Source: Petrolisthes cinctipes
Lineage: Eukaryota; Arthropoda; Malacostraca; Decapoda; Porcellanidae
Length of the DNA: 64,000 nt
Assembly: GCA_033782935.1 (NCBI GenBank)
Contig: JAWQEG010000486.1
Location: 1,116,001-1,180,000, forward strand
Direction of reading: 5' to 3'
Under the pieces are notes generated by a model. The model had not been told where the DNA came from, searched no databases, and was given only the letters and a program-made list of their open reading frames with translations. A program made the translations under genes and the position numbers. This document shows, piece after piece, positions 53,881 to 64,000 of this stretch. Numbering within the stretch: the first letter of the stretch is position 1; every line of letters starts with the position of its first letter.

Positions 53881-53886
53881 TAGGGC
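51450..53886 (+). repeat. Dispersed near-identical block, partner at 59790-62225 (offset 8339 bp)
   Basis: About 2.43 kb here recurs 8339 bp downstream. The few differences noted include GGGTTTTTTGAG against GGGTGTTTTGAG near 52847/61186 and TTTTTCGCCTG against TTTTTGGCCTG near 53290/61629. The two copies are much closer to each other than the two tandem 1178 bp units inside each of them. The duplication of the block is therefore more recent than the tandem unit it contains. Confidence 0.85.
52653..52799 (+). repeat. Reference short monomer (147 bp), internal 29 bp deletion
   Basis: This is a typical short monomer. It matches the long form up to GAATTTGAGATAT and then jumps straight to CGAC, losing the 29 bases that correspond to 28372-28400 of the reference long monomer. 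In the long form the lost segment is preceded by ATAT and ends with ATAT, so the junction is a microhomology deletion. The lost bases include the end of half 1 and the start of half 2, so the second GCATG is gone. Short monomers across the window share this breakpoint but differ elsewhere (CGACTTTACGCACC, CGCCTTTACGCACC, CGACTTTTTGGCACC, CGACTTTGGGCACC). This suggests one old deletion followed by spread and divergence. They make up 1 of 5 to 4 of 10 monomers in the higher-order repeats counted here. Confidence 0.92.
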
Positions 53887-56149
53887 CAGAATTTGAGATA
53901 TAAACGGGTACAGAAGATGCATGCACATATCGACTTTTGGGCACCTAAAAGATCGATTTTCAGTATGTTTTTGGCCTGTATTTTGAAAATACTCTAACAC
54001 GGAGTAGGCATGTACATATCCCTTCTGGGACCCATAAATATCGAATTTTCGGGTGTTTTGGGACTGAATTTGAGATATCGACTTTTTGGCACCTAAAATA
54101 TCGATTTTTAGCATGTTTTGAGCCTATATTTTGAAAATATTCTAGCACTGAGTAGGCATGTACAGATTGCTTCTGGGACTCCAAAATATTGAATTTTCGG
54201 GTGTTTAGGGCCAGATTTTGAGATATAAACGGGTACAGAAGATACATGCACATATTGACTTTGGGCATCTAAAATATCGATTTTGAGCATGTTTTGAGCC
54301 TATATTTTGAAAATATTCTAGCACTGAGTTGGCATGTACAGATCACTTCTGGGACCCAAAAATATCGAATTTTCGGGTGTTTAGGGCCAAAATTTGAGAT
54401 ATAAACGGGTACTGATGATGCATGCACTTATCGACTTTTGGGCACCTAAAACATCGATTTTGAGCATGTTTTGGGCCTGTATTTTGAAAATACTCTAACA
54501 CGGAGTAAACATGTACAGATCGCTTCTGGGACCCCTAAATATCGAATTTTCGGGTGTTTTGGGCCTTAATTTGAGATATCGCCTTTACGCACCTAAAATA
54601 TCGATTTTGAGCATGTTTTGAGCCTATATTTTGAAAACATTCTAACACTGACTAGGCATGTACAGATCGCTTCTGGGACGTCAAAATATCGAATTTTCAA
54701 GTGTTTTGAGCCTGAATTTGAGATATAAACGAGTATAGAAGATGCATACACATATTGACTTTGGGCACCAAAAATATCGATTTTGAGCATGTTTTGAGCC
54801 TATATTTTGAAAACATTCTAACACTGAGTAAGCATGTTAAGATCGCTTCTGGGACCCCTAAATATCGAATTTTCGGGTGTTTTGGGACTGAATTTGCGAT
54901 ATCGACTTTTGGGCACCTAAAATATCGATTTTTAGCATGTTTTGAGCCTATATTTTGAAAATATTCTAGCACTGAGTAGGCATGTACAGATTGCTTCTGG
55001 GGCTCCATAATATTGAATTTCCGGGTGTTTAGGGCCAGAATTTGAGATATAAACGGGTACAGAAGATACATGCACATATTGACTTTGGGCATCTAAAATA
55101 TCGATTTTGAGCATGTTTTGAGCCTATATTTTGAAAATATTCTGGCACTGAGTTGGCATGTACAGATCGCTTCTGGGACCCAAAAATATCGAATTTTCGG
55201 GTGTTTAGGGCCAGAATTTGAGATATAAACGGGTACAGAAGATGCATGCACATATCGACTTTTGGGCACCTAAAAGATCGATTTTCAGCATGTTTTTGGC
55301 CTGAATTTTGAAAATACTCTAACACGGAGTAGGCATGTACAGATCGCTTCTGGGAACCCAAAATATCGAATTTTCGGGTGTTTTGAGCCTGAATTTGAGA
55401 TATAATCGAGTACTGAAGATGCATGCACATATCGACTTTTGGGCACCTAGAACAACGATTTTGAGCATGTTTTGGGCCTGTATTTTGAAAACACTCTAAC
55501 ATGGAGTAAACATGTACAGATCGCTTCTTGGACCCCTAAATATCGAATTTTCGGGTGTTTTGGGCCTTAATTTGAGATATCGCCTTTACGCACCTAAAAT
55601 ATCGATTTTTAGCATGTTTTGAGCCTATATTTTATAAATATACTAGCACTGAGTAGGCATGTACAGATCGCTTCTGGGACCCCAAAATATCGAATTTTCA
55701 GGTGTTTTGAGCCTGAATTTGAGATATAAACGAATACAGAAGATGCATGCACATATCGACTTTTGGGCACCTAAAATATTGATTTCGAGCATGTTTTGAG
55801 CCTATATTTTGAAAACATTCTAACACTGAGTAGGCATGTTCAGATCCCTTCTGGGACCCCTAAATATCAAATTTTCGTGTGTTTTGGGACTGAATTTGAG
55901 ATATCGACTTTTGGGCACCTAAAATATCGATTTTCAGCATGTTTTGGGCATGTATTTTGAAAATACTCTAACACGGAGTAGGCATGTTCAGATTGCTTCT
56001 GGGACCTCAAAATATCGAATTTTCGGGTGTTTTGAGCTTGAATTTGAGATATAAACGAGTACAGAAGATGCATGCACATATCGACTTTTTGGCACCTAAA
56101 ATATCGATTTTGAGCATGTTTTGAGCCTATATTTTGAAAACATTCTAGC
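53887..56149 (+). repeat. Satellite block related to 36.9-38.4 kb and 43.5-44.8 kb
   Basis: Landmarks at 54108, 54593, 54755 and 54932 match 43621, 44106, 44268 and 44445 at offset 10487 bp, and 36996 to 37820 at offset 17112 bp. Rare markers shared with those zones are GAGTTGGCATG, GGAGTAAACATG, CTGGGGCTCCATAATATTG and the TATTTTATAAATATACTAGC tail. The rest, to about 56149, resembles parts of the 1649 bp unit, including GTTCAGATCCCTTCTGGG near 55838. No tandem period is present inside this stretch. Confidence 0.75.
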
Positions 56150-59100
56150 ACTAAGTAGGCATGTACAGATCGCTTCTGGGACCCTAAAATATCGAATTTT
56201 CGGGTGTTTAGGGCCAGAATTTGAGATATAAACGGGTACAGAAGATGCATGCACATATCGACTTTTGGGCACATAAAAGATCGATTTTCAGTATGTTTTT
56301 GGCCTGTATTTTGAAAATACTCTAACACGGAGTAGGCATGTACAGATCGCTTCTGGGACCCCTAAATATCGAAGTTTCGGGTGTTTTGGGACTGAATTTG
56401 AGATATCGACTTTTTGGCACCTAAAATATCGATTTTTAGCATGTTTTTAGCTTATATTTTGAAAATATTCTAGCACTGAGTAGGCATGTACAGATCGCTT
56501 CTGGGACCCCAAAATATCGAATTTTCGGTTGTTTTGAGCCTGAATTTGAGATATAAACGAGTATAGAAGATGCATACACATATTGACTTTGGGCACCAAA
56601 AATATCGATTTTCAGCATGTTTTGGTCCTGAATTTTGAAATTACTCTAACACGGAGTAGGCATGTACAGATTGCTTCTGGGACCCTAAAATATCGAATTT
56701 TCGGGTGTTTAGGGCCAGAATTTGATATATAAACGGGTACAGAAGATGCATGCACATATCGACTTTTGGGCACATAAAAGATCGATTTTCATTATGTTTT
56801 TGGCCTGTATTTTGAAAATACTCTAACACGGAGTAGGCATGTACAGATCGCTTCTGGGAACCCTAAATATCGAAGTTTCGGGTGTTTTGGGACTGAATTT
56901 GAGATATCGACTTTTTGGCACCTAAAATATCGATTTTGAGCATGTTTTGAGCCTATATTTTGAAAACATTCTAGCACTGAGTAGGCATGTACAGATCGCT
57001 TCTGGGACCCCAAAATATCGAATTTTAGGGTGTTTTGAGCCTGAATTTGAGATATAAACGGGTACTGAAGATGCATGCACATATCGACTTTTGGGCAACT
57101 AAAACATCGATTTTGAGCATGTTTTTGGCCTGTATTTTGAAAATACTCTAACACGGAGTAGGCATGTACAGATCGCTTCTGGGACCCCAAAATATCGAAT
57201 TTTCGGGTGTTTTGGGCCTGAATTTGAGATATCGACTTTACGCACCTAAAATATCGATTTGTAGCATGTTTTTAGCCTATATTTTGAAAATATTCTAGCA
57301 CTGAGTAGACATGTACAGATCGCTTCTGGGACCCCAAAATATCGAATTTTCGGGGGTTTTGAGCCTGAATTTGAGATATAAACGAGTACAGAATATGCAT
57401 ACACATATTGACTTTGGGCTCCAAAAATATCGATTTTCAGCATGTTTTGGGCCTGAATTTTGAAAATACTCTAACACGGAGTAGGCATGTACAGATCGCT
57501 TCTGGGACCCTAAAATATCGAATTTTCGGGTGTTTAGGGCCAGAATTTGAGATATAAACGGGTACAGAAGATGCATGCACATATCGACTTTTGGGCACAT
57601 AAAAGATCGATTTTCAGTATGTTTTTGGCCTGTATTTTGAAAATACTCTAACACGGAGTAGGCATGTACAGATCGCTTCTGGGACCCCTAAATATCGAAG
57701 TTTCGGGTGTTTTGGGACTGAATTTGAGATATCGACTTTTTGGCACCTAAAATATCGATTTTTAGCATGTTTTTAGCTTATATTTTGAAAATATTCTAGC
57801 ACTGAGTAGGCATGTACAGATCGCTTCTGGGACCCCAAAATATCGAATTTTCGGTTGTTTTGAGCCTGAATTTGAGATATAAACGAGTATAGAAGATGCA
57901 TACACATATTGACTTTGGGCACCAAAAATATCGATTTTCAGCATGTTTTGGTCCTGAATTTTGAAATTACTCTAACACGGAGTAGGCATGTACAGATTGC
58001 TTCTGGGACCCTAAAATATCGAATTTTCGGGTGTTTAGGGCCAGAATTTGATATATAAACGGGTACAGAAGATGCATGCACATATCGACTTTTGGGCACA
58101 TAAAAGATCGATTTTCATTATGTTTTTGGCCTGTATTTTGAAAATACTCTAACACGGAGTAGGCATGTACAGATCGCTTCTGGGAACCCTAAATATCGAA
58201 GTTTCGGGTGTTTTGGGACTGAATTTGAGATATCGACTTTTTGGCACCTAAAATATCGATTTTGAGCATGTTTTGAGCCTATATTTTGAAAACATTCTAG
58301 CACTGAGTAGGCATGTACAGATCGCTTCTGGGACCCCAAAATATCGAATTTTAGGGTGTTTTGAGCCTGAATTTGAGATATAAACGGGTACTGAAGATGC
58401 ATGCACATATCGACTTTTGGGCAACTAAAACATCGATTTTGAGCATGTTTTTGGCCTGTATTTTGAAAATACTCTAACACGGAGTAGGCATGTACAGATC
58501 GCTTCTGGGACCCCAAAATATCGAATTTTCGGGTGTTTTGGGCCTGAATTTGAGATATCGACTTTACGCACCTAAAATATCGATTTGTAGCATGTTTTTA
58601 GCCTATATTTTGAAAATATTCTAGCACTGAGTAGACATGTACAGATCGCTTCTGGGACCCCAAAATATCGAATTTTCGGGGGTTTTGAGCCTGAATTTGA
58701 GATATAAACGAGTACAGAATATGCATACACATATTGACTTTGGGCTCCAAAAATATCGATTTTCAGCATGTTTTGGGCCTGAATTTTGAAAATACTCTAA
58801 CACGGAGTAGGCATGTACAGATCGCTTCTGGGACCCTAAAATATCGAATTTTCGGGTGTTTAGGGCCAGAATTTGAGATATAAACGGGTACAGAAGATGC
58901 ATGCACATATCGACTTTTGGGCACATAAAAGATCGATTTTCAGTATGTTTTTGGCCTGTATTTTGAAAATACTCTAACACGGAGTAGGCATGTACAGATC
59001 GCTTCTGGGACCCCTAAATATCGAAGTTTCGGGTGTTTTGGGACTGAATTTGAGATATCGACTTTTTGGCACCTAAAATATCGATTTTTAGCATGTTTTT

Positions 59101-59910
59101 AGCTTATATTTTGAAAATATTCTAGCACTGAGTAGGCATGTACAGATCGCTTCTGGGACCCCAAAATATCGAATTTTCGGTTGTTTTGAGCCTGAATTTG
59201 AGATATAAACGAGTATAGAAGATGCATACACATATTGACTTTGGGCACCAAAAATATCGATTTTCAGCATGTTTTGGTCCTGAATTTTGAAATTACTCTA
59301 ACACGGAGTAGGCATGTACAGATTGCTTCTGGGACCCTAAAATATCGAATTTTCGGGTGTTTAGGGCCAGAATTTGATATATAAACGGGTACAGAAGATG
59401 CATGCACATATCGACTTTTGGGCACATAAAAGATCGATTTTCTTTATGTTTTTGGCCTGTATTTTGAAAATACTCTAACACGGAGTAGGCATGTACAGAT
59501 CGCTTCTGGGAACCCTAAATATCGAAGTTTCGGGTGTTTTGGGACTGAATTTGAGATATCGACTTTTTGGCACCTAAAATATCGATTTTGAGCATGTTTT
59601 GAGCCTATATTTTGAAAACATTCTAGCACTGAGTAGGCATGTACAGATCGCTTCTGGGACCCCAAAATATCGAATTTTAGGGTGTTTTGAGCCTGAATTT
59701 GAGATATAAACGGGTACTGAAGATGCATGCACATATCGACTTTTGGGCAACTAAAACATCGATTTTGAGCATGTTTTTGGCCTGTATTTTGAAAATACTC
59801 TAACACGGAGTAGGCATGTACAGATCGCTTCTGGGACCCCAAAATATCGAATTTTCGGGTGTTTTGGGCCTGAATTTGAGATATCGACTTTACGCACCTA
59901 AAATATCGAT
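56150..59910 (+). repeat. 1326 bp higher-order repeat, 8 monomers, about 2.8 copies
   Basis: Openings at 56159, 56336, 56484, 56660, 56837, 56985, 57162, 57309 and 57485 give lengths 177, 148, 176, 177, 148, 177, 147 and 176 bp, summing to 1326. Copies are about 56150-57475, 57476-58801 and 58802-59910. They look nearly identical; one visible difference is TTTTCATTATG against TTTTCTTTATG in the third copy near 59440. GGGCACATAAAAGATCG and GAATTTTAGGGTG mark the unit. The block lies exactly between the two dispersed copies of the 51.45-53.89 kb segment. Confidence 0.9.
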
Positions 59911-62225
59911 TTTTAGCATGTTTTTAGTTTATATTTTGAAAATATTCTAGCACTGAGTAGGCATGTACAGATCGCTTCTGGGACCCCAAAATATTTAATT
60001 TTCGGGTGTTTTGAGCCTGAATTTGAAATATAAACGAGTACAGAATATGCAAACACATATTGACTTTGGGCTCCAAAAATATCGATTTTCAGCATGTTTT
60101 GGGCCTGAATTTTGAAAATACTCTAACACGGAGTAGGCATGTACAGATCGCTTCTGGGACCCCAAAATATCGAATTTTCGGGTGTTTTGAGCCTGAGTTT
60201 GAGATATAAACGAGTATAGAAGATGCATACACATATTGACTTTGGGCACCAAAAATATCGATTTTCAGCATGTTTTGGTCCTGAATTTTGAAATTACTCT
60301 AACACGGAGTAGGCAGGTACAGATTGCTTCTGGGACCCTAAAATATCGAATTTTCAGGTGTTTAGGGCCAAAATTTGATATATAAACGGGTACAGAAGAT
60401 GCATGCACATATCGACTTTTGGGCATATAAAAGATCGATTTTCAATATGTTTTAGGCCTGTATTTTGGAAATACTCTAACACGGAGTAGGCATGTACATA
60501 TCGCTTCTGGGAACCCTAAATATCGAAGTTTCGGGTGTTTTGGGACTGAATTTGAGATATCGACTTTTTGGCACCTAAAATATCGATTTTTAGCATGTTT
60601 TTAGCCTATATTTTGAAAATATTCTATTACTGAGTAGGCATGTACAGATTGCTTCTGGGACCCCAAAATATCGAATTTTTTGGTGGTTTGAGCCTGAATT
60701 TGAGATATAAACGGGTACAGATGATACATGCACATATTGACTTTGGGCATCGTAAAAAATCGATTTTGAGCAAGTTTTGGGCCTGTATTTTGAAAATACT
60801 CTAACACGGAGTAGGCATGTACAGATCGCTTCTGGGACCCCAAAATATCGAATTTTCGGGTGTTATGAACCTGAATTTGAGATATAAACGGGTACTGAAG
60901 ATGCATGCACATATCGACTTTTGGGCACCTAAAACATCGATTTTGAGCATGTTTTGGGCCTGTATTTTGAAAATACTCTAACACGGAGTAGGCATGTACA
61001 GATCGCTTCTGGGACCCCAAAATATCGAATTTTCGGGTGTTTTGGGCCTGAATTTGAGATATCGACTTTACGCACCTAAAATATCGATTTTTAGCATGTT
61101 TTTAGCTTATATTTTGAAAATATTCTAGCACTGAGTAGGCATGTACAGATCGCTTGTGGGACCCCAAAATATCGAATTTTCGGGTGTTTTGAGCCTGAAT
61201 TTGAGATATAAACGAGTACAGAATATGCAAACACATATTGACTTTGGGCTCCAAAAATATCGATTTTCAGCATGTTTTGGGCCTGAATTTTGAAAATACT
61301 CTAACACGGAGTAGGCATGTACAGATCGCTTCTGGGACCCCAAAATATCGAATTTTCGGGTGTTTTGAGCCTGAATTTGAGATATAAACGAGTATAGAAG
61401 ATGCATACACATATTTACTTTGGGCACCAAAAATATCGATTTTCAGCATGTTTTGGTCCTGAATTTTGAAATTACTCTAACACGGAGTAGGCATGTACAG
61501 ATTGCTTCTGGGACCCTAAAATATCGAATTTTCAGGTGTTTAGGGCCAGAATTTGATATATAAACGGGTACAGAAGATGCATGCACATATCGACTTTTGG
61601 GCGCATAAAAGATCGATTTTCAGTATGTTTTTGGCCTGTATTTTGAAAATACTCTAACACGGAGTAGGCATGTACAGATCGCTTCTGGGAACCCTAAATA
61701 TCGAAGTTTCGGGTGTTTTGGGACTGAATTTGAGATATCGACTTTTTGGCACCTAAAATATCGATTTTTAGCATGTTTTTAGCCTATATTTTGAAAATAT
61801 TCTAGCACTGAGTAGGCATGTAGAGATTGCTTCTGGGACCCCAAAATCTTGAATTTTTTAGTGGTTTGAGCCTGAATTTGAGATATAAACGGGTACAGAA
61901 GATACATGCACATATTGACTTTGGGCATCGTAAAAAATCGATTTTGAGCAAGTTTTGGGCATGTACTTTGAAAATACTCTAACACGGAGTAGGCATGTAC
62001 AGATCGCTTCTGGGACCCCAAAATATCGAATTTTCGGGTGTTTTGAGCCTGAATTTGAGATATAAACGGGTACTGAAGATGCATGCACATATCGATTTTT
62101 GGGCACCTAAAACATCGATTTTGAGCATGTTCTGGGCCTGTATTTTGAAAATACTCTAACACGGAGTAGGCATGTACAGATCGCTTCTGGGACCCCAAAA
62201 TATCGAATTTTCGGGTGTTTAGGGC
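59790..62225 (+). repeat. Dispersed near-identical block, partner at 51450-53886
   Basis: This is the downstream partner of the 8339 bp spaced duplication. Its left end joins the last 1326 bp unit in monomer register and its right end leads into the 825 bp repeat. The end of the match near 62220 is where TTTAGGGCCTGAATCTGAG replaces TTTAGGGCCAGAATTTGAG. Confidence 0.85.
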
Positions 62226-63415
62226 CTGAATCTGAGATATCGCCTTTACGCACCTAAAATATCGATTTTTAGCATGTTCTGAGCCTATATTTGGAAAACA
62301 TTCTAGCACTGAGTAGGCATGTATAGATCGCTTCTGGGACCCCAAAATATCGAATTTTCGGGTGTTTTGAGCCTGAATTTGAGATATAAACGGGTACTGA
62401 AGATGCATGCACATATCGACTTTTGGGCAACTAAAACATCGATTTTGAGCATGTTTTTGGCATGTATTTTACAAATACTCTAACACGGAGTAGGCATGTA
62501 CAGATCGCTTCTGGGACCCCAAAATATCGAATTTTCGGGTGTTTTGGGCCTGAATTTGAGATATCGACTTTACGCACCTAAAATATCGATTTTTAGCATG
62601 TTTTTAGCCTATATTTTGAAAATATTCTAGCACTGAGTAGGCATGTAGAGATTGCTTCTGGGACCCCAAAATCTTGAATTTTTTAGTGGTTTGAGCCTGA
62701 ATTTGAGATATAAACGGGTACAGAAGATACATGCACATATTGACTTTGGGCATCGTAAAAAATCGATTTTGAGCAAGTTTTGGGCATGTACTTTGAAAAT
62801 ACTCTAACACGGAGTAGGCATGTACAGATCGCTTCTGGGACCCCAAAATATCGAATTTTCGGGTGTTTTGAGCCTGAATTTGAGATATAAACGGGTACTG
62901 AAGATGCATGCACATATCGATTTTTGGGCACCTAAAACATCGATTTTGAGCATGTTCTGGGCCTGTATTTTGAAAATACTCTAACACGGAGTAGGCATGT
63001 ACAGATCGCTTCTGGGACCCCAAAATATCGAATTTTCGGGTGTTTAGGGCCTGAATCTGAGATATCGCCTTTACGCACCTAAAATATCGATTTTTAGCAT
63101 GTTCTGAGCCTATATTTGGAAAACATTCTAGCACTGAGTAGGCATGTATAGATCGCTTCTGGGACCCCAAAATATCGAATTTTCGGGTGTTTTGAGCCTG
63201 AATTTGAGATATAAACGGGTACTGAAGATGCATGCACATATCGACTTTTGGGCAACTAAAACATCGATTTTGAGCATGTTTTTGGCATGTATTTTACAAA
63301 TACTCTAACACGGAGTAGGCATGTACAGATCGCTTCTGGGACCCCAAAATATCGAATTTTCGGGTGTTTTGGGCCTGAATTTGAGATATCGACTTTACGC
63401 ACCTAAAATATCGAT
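61755..63415 (+). repeat. 825 bp higher-order repeat, 5 monomers, 2 copies
   Basis: Openings at 61816, 61993, 62170, 62317, 62494 and 62641 give lengths 177, 177, 147, 177 and 147 bp, summing to 825. Copies are about 61755-62579 and 62580-63404, and appear identical by eye. Markers are GTAGAGATTGC, CAAAATCTTGAATTTTTTAG and ATTTTACAAATACTC, each seen once per copy. The match stops near 63415, where CGATTTGTAGC replaces CGATTTTTAGC. Confidence 0.88.
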
Positions 63416-64000
63416 TTGTAGCATGTTTTTAGCCTATATTTTGAAAATATTCTAGCACTGTGTAGACATGTACAGATCGCTTCTGGGACCCCAAAATATC
63501 GAATTTTCGGGTGTTTTGAGCCTGAATTTGAGATATAAACGAGTACAGAATATGCATACACATATTGACTATGGGCTCCAAAAATATCGATTTTCAGCAT
63601 GTTTTGGGCCTGAATTTTGAAAATACTCTAACACGGAGTAGGCATGTACAGATCGCTTCTGGGACCCCAAAATATCGAATTTTCGGGTGTTTAGGGCCAG
63701 AATTTGAGATATAAACGGGTACAGAAGATGCATGCACATATCGACTTTTGGGCACCTAAAAGATCGATTTTCAGTATGTTTTTGGCCTGTATTTTGAAAA
63801 TACTCTAACACGGAGTAGGCATGTACATATCCCTTCTGGGACCCATAAATATCGAATTTTCGGGTGTTTTGGGACTGAATTTGAGATATCGACTTTTTGG
63901 CACCTAAAATATCGATTTTTAGCATGTTTTGAGCCTATATTTTGAAAATATTCTAGCACTGAGTAGGCATGTACAGATTGCTTCTGGGACTCCAAAATAT
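63416..64000 (+). repeat. Satellite monomers at the right edge, start of another copy of 53.8 kb sequence
   Basis: The region 63620-64000 matches 53809-54189 at offset 9811 bp, including the rare CATATCCCTTCTGGGACCCATAAATATCG. Just before it, 63403-63600 resembles 57246-57443 of the 1326 bp unit. The array therefore appears to begin another pass of the 53.8 kb block as it leaves the window. Nothing but satellite is present. Confidence 0.8.

Larger units (their letters stand above)
1..64000 (+). repeat. Satellite DNA array, 176/177 bp and 147/148 bp monomers, head to tail
   Basis: The whole window consists of copies of one tandem repeat. Every monomer can be recognised by its opening GCATGTACAGATCGCTTCTG and by internal landmarks such as AAAATATCGA (twice per long monomer) and TTTTGAAAATA. 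Successive openings lie 176-177 bp apart for long monomers and 146-148 bp apart for short ones. All copies face the same way, and I found no unrelated sequence between them. The array is cut by both window edges: base 1 is the third base of a monomer, and base 64000 falls inside another. A hand count on one consensus gives about 41% G+C. Monomer lengths near 150-180 bp are typical of centromeric satellites in plants and animals, but that role is inferred here. I do not recognise the family. It carries no sign of a coding function. Confidence 0.97.

Noticed and set aside
1..63995. About two hundred open reading frames of 60-273 codons, nearly all on the minus strand
   Set aside because: They are translations of the satellite in successive frames: the same peptide blocks recur every 59 or 49 codons, different frames overlap the same DNA, and 176 bp monomers shift the frame. 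No start context, domain or unique sequence supports a gene.
1..64000. CRISPR array or bacterial direct-repeat locus
   Set aside because: There are no short repeats separated by unique spacers. Units are 147-177 bp, directly adjacent and related over their full length, and there are no cas-like genes.
1..64000. CENP-B box in the monomer
   Set aside because: The nearest match is on the minus strand, TTCGATATTTTGGGG. It fails two of the nine required positions of TTCGNNNNANNCGGGN, and no variant I read fits fully.
1..64000. Known satellites of similar length such as human alpha satellite (171 bp) or the Arabidopsis 178 bp repeat
   Set aside because: The landmarks of this monomer do not resemble those families as I know them. 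A database search would be needed to identify the family, so none is named.
1..64000. Transposable element or retrotransposon insertion inside the array
   Set aside because: I found no break in monomer register, no long unrelated stretch, no terminal repeats and no reverse transcriptase or transposase-like sequence.
1..64000. tRNA, rRNA or other RNA genes, and telomere repeats
   Set aside because: Nothing other than the monomer was seen. There are no short G-rich telomere units and no recognisable tRNA arms.

Overview
The window is one uninterrupted block of satellite DNA, with no gene that I can support. From the first base to the last it is built of head-to-tail copies of a single tandem repeat, all in the same orientation, and the array runs off both ends. 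The long monomer is 176-177 bp. About 30% of monomers are a 146-148 bp short form that lacks one internal 29 bp segment. Window length divided by a mean monomer of about 168 bp gives roughly 380 monomers. I saw no transposon, unique sequence, RNA gene, telomere repeat or inversion. This points to a eukaryotic nuclear genome and a centromeric, pericentromeric or other heterochromatic satellite block, read with long-read sequencing. Many differences between copies are CG to TG or CG to CA, which suggests a genome that methylates cytosine, such as a plant or a vertebrate. I do not recognise the family and cannot name the organism.

The long monomer is itself an old dimer. Its two halves of 88 and 89 bp each begin with GCATG and align at roughly three quarters identity (hand alignment). 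The 29 bp missing from short monomers spans the junction of the two halves and is flanked by ATAT on both sides, so one microhomology deletion that then spread by amplification is the simplest origin. The end of the second half carries a perfect 7+1+7 dyad.

Above the monomer level the array is a patchwork of local higher-order repeats (HORs), each covering only a few kb and each with its own period: 853 bp (5 monomers) at 0.9-2.7 kb; about 500 bp (3) at 5.2-6.5 kb; 677 bp (4) at 7.1-8.4 kb; 1851 bp (11) at 8.9-12.6 kb; 2707 bp (16) at 14.6-20.3 kb, nested in a 6236 bp duplication; 2706 bp (a different 16-mer) at 22.1-27.5 kb with a contracted third copy to 29.5 kb; 4210 bp at 29.4-36.7 kb; 3827 bp at 36.5-43.4 kb; 1649 bp (10) at 45.1-49.8 kb; 1003 bp (6) at 49.7-51.7 kb; 1178 bp (7) at 51.3-53.9 kb; 1326 bp (8) at 56.2-59.9 kb; and 825 bp (5) at 61.8-63.4 kb. 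Non-adjacent near-identical blocks, such as 51.45-53.89 kb and 59.79-62.23 kb, link distant parts of the window.

Long minus-strand open frames of up to 273 codons occur because 177 and 147 are both multiples of three and the minus strand of the monomer has few stops. I treat them as by-products of the repeat and annotate none as a gene. All boundaries and identities were read by eye and are approximate to tens of bases; the periods come from matching positions of identical landmarks and are firmer.
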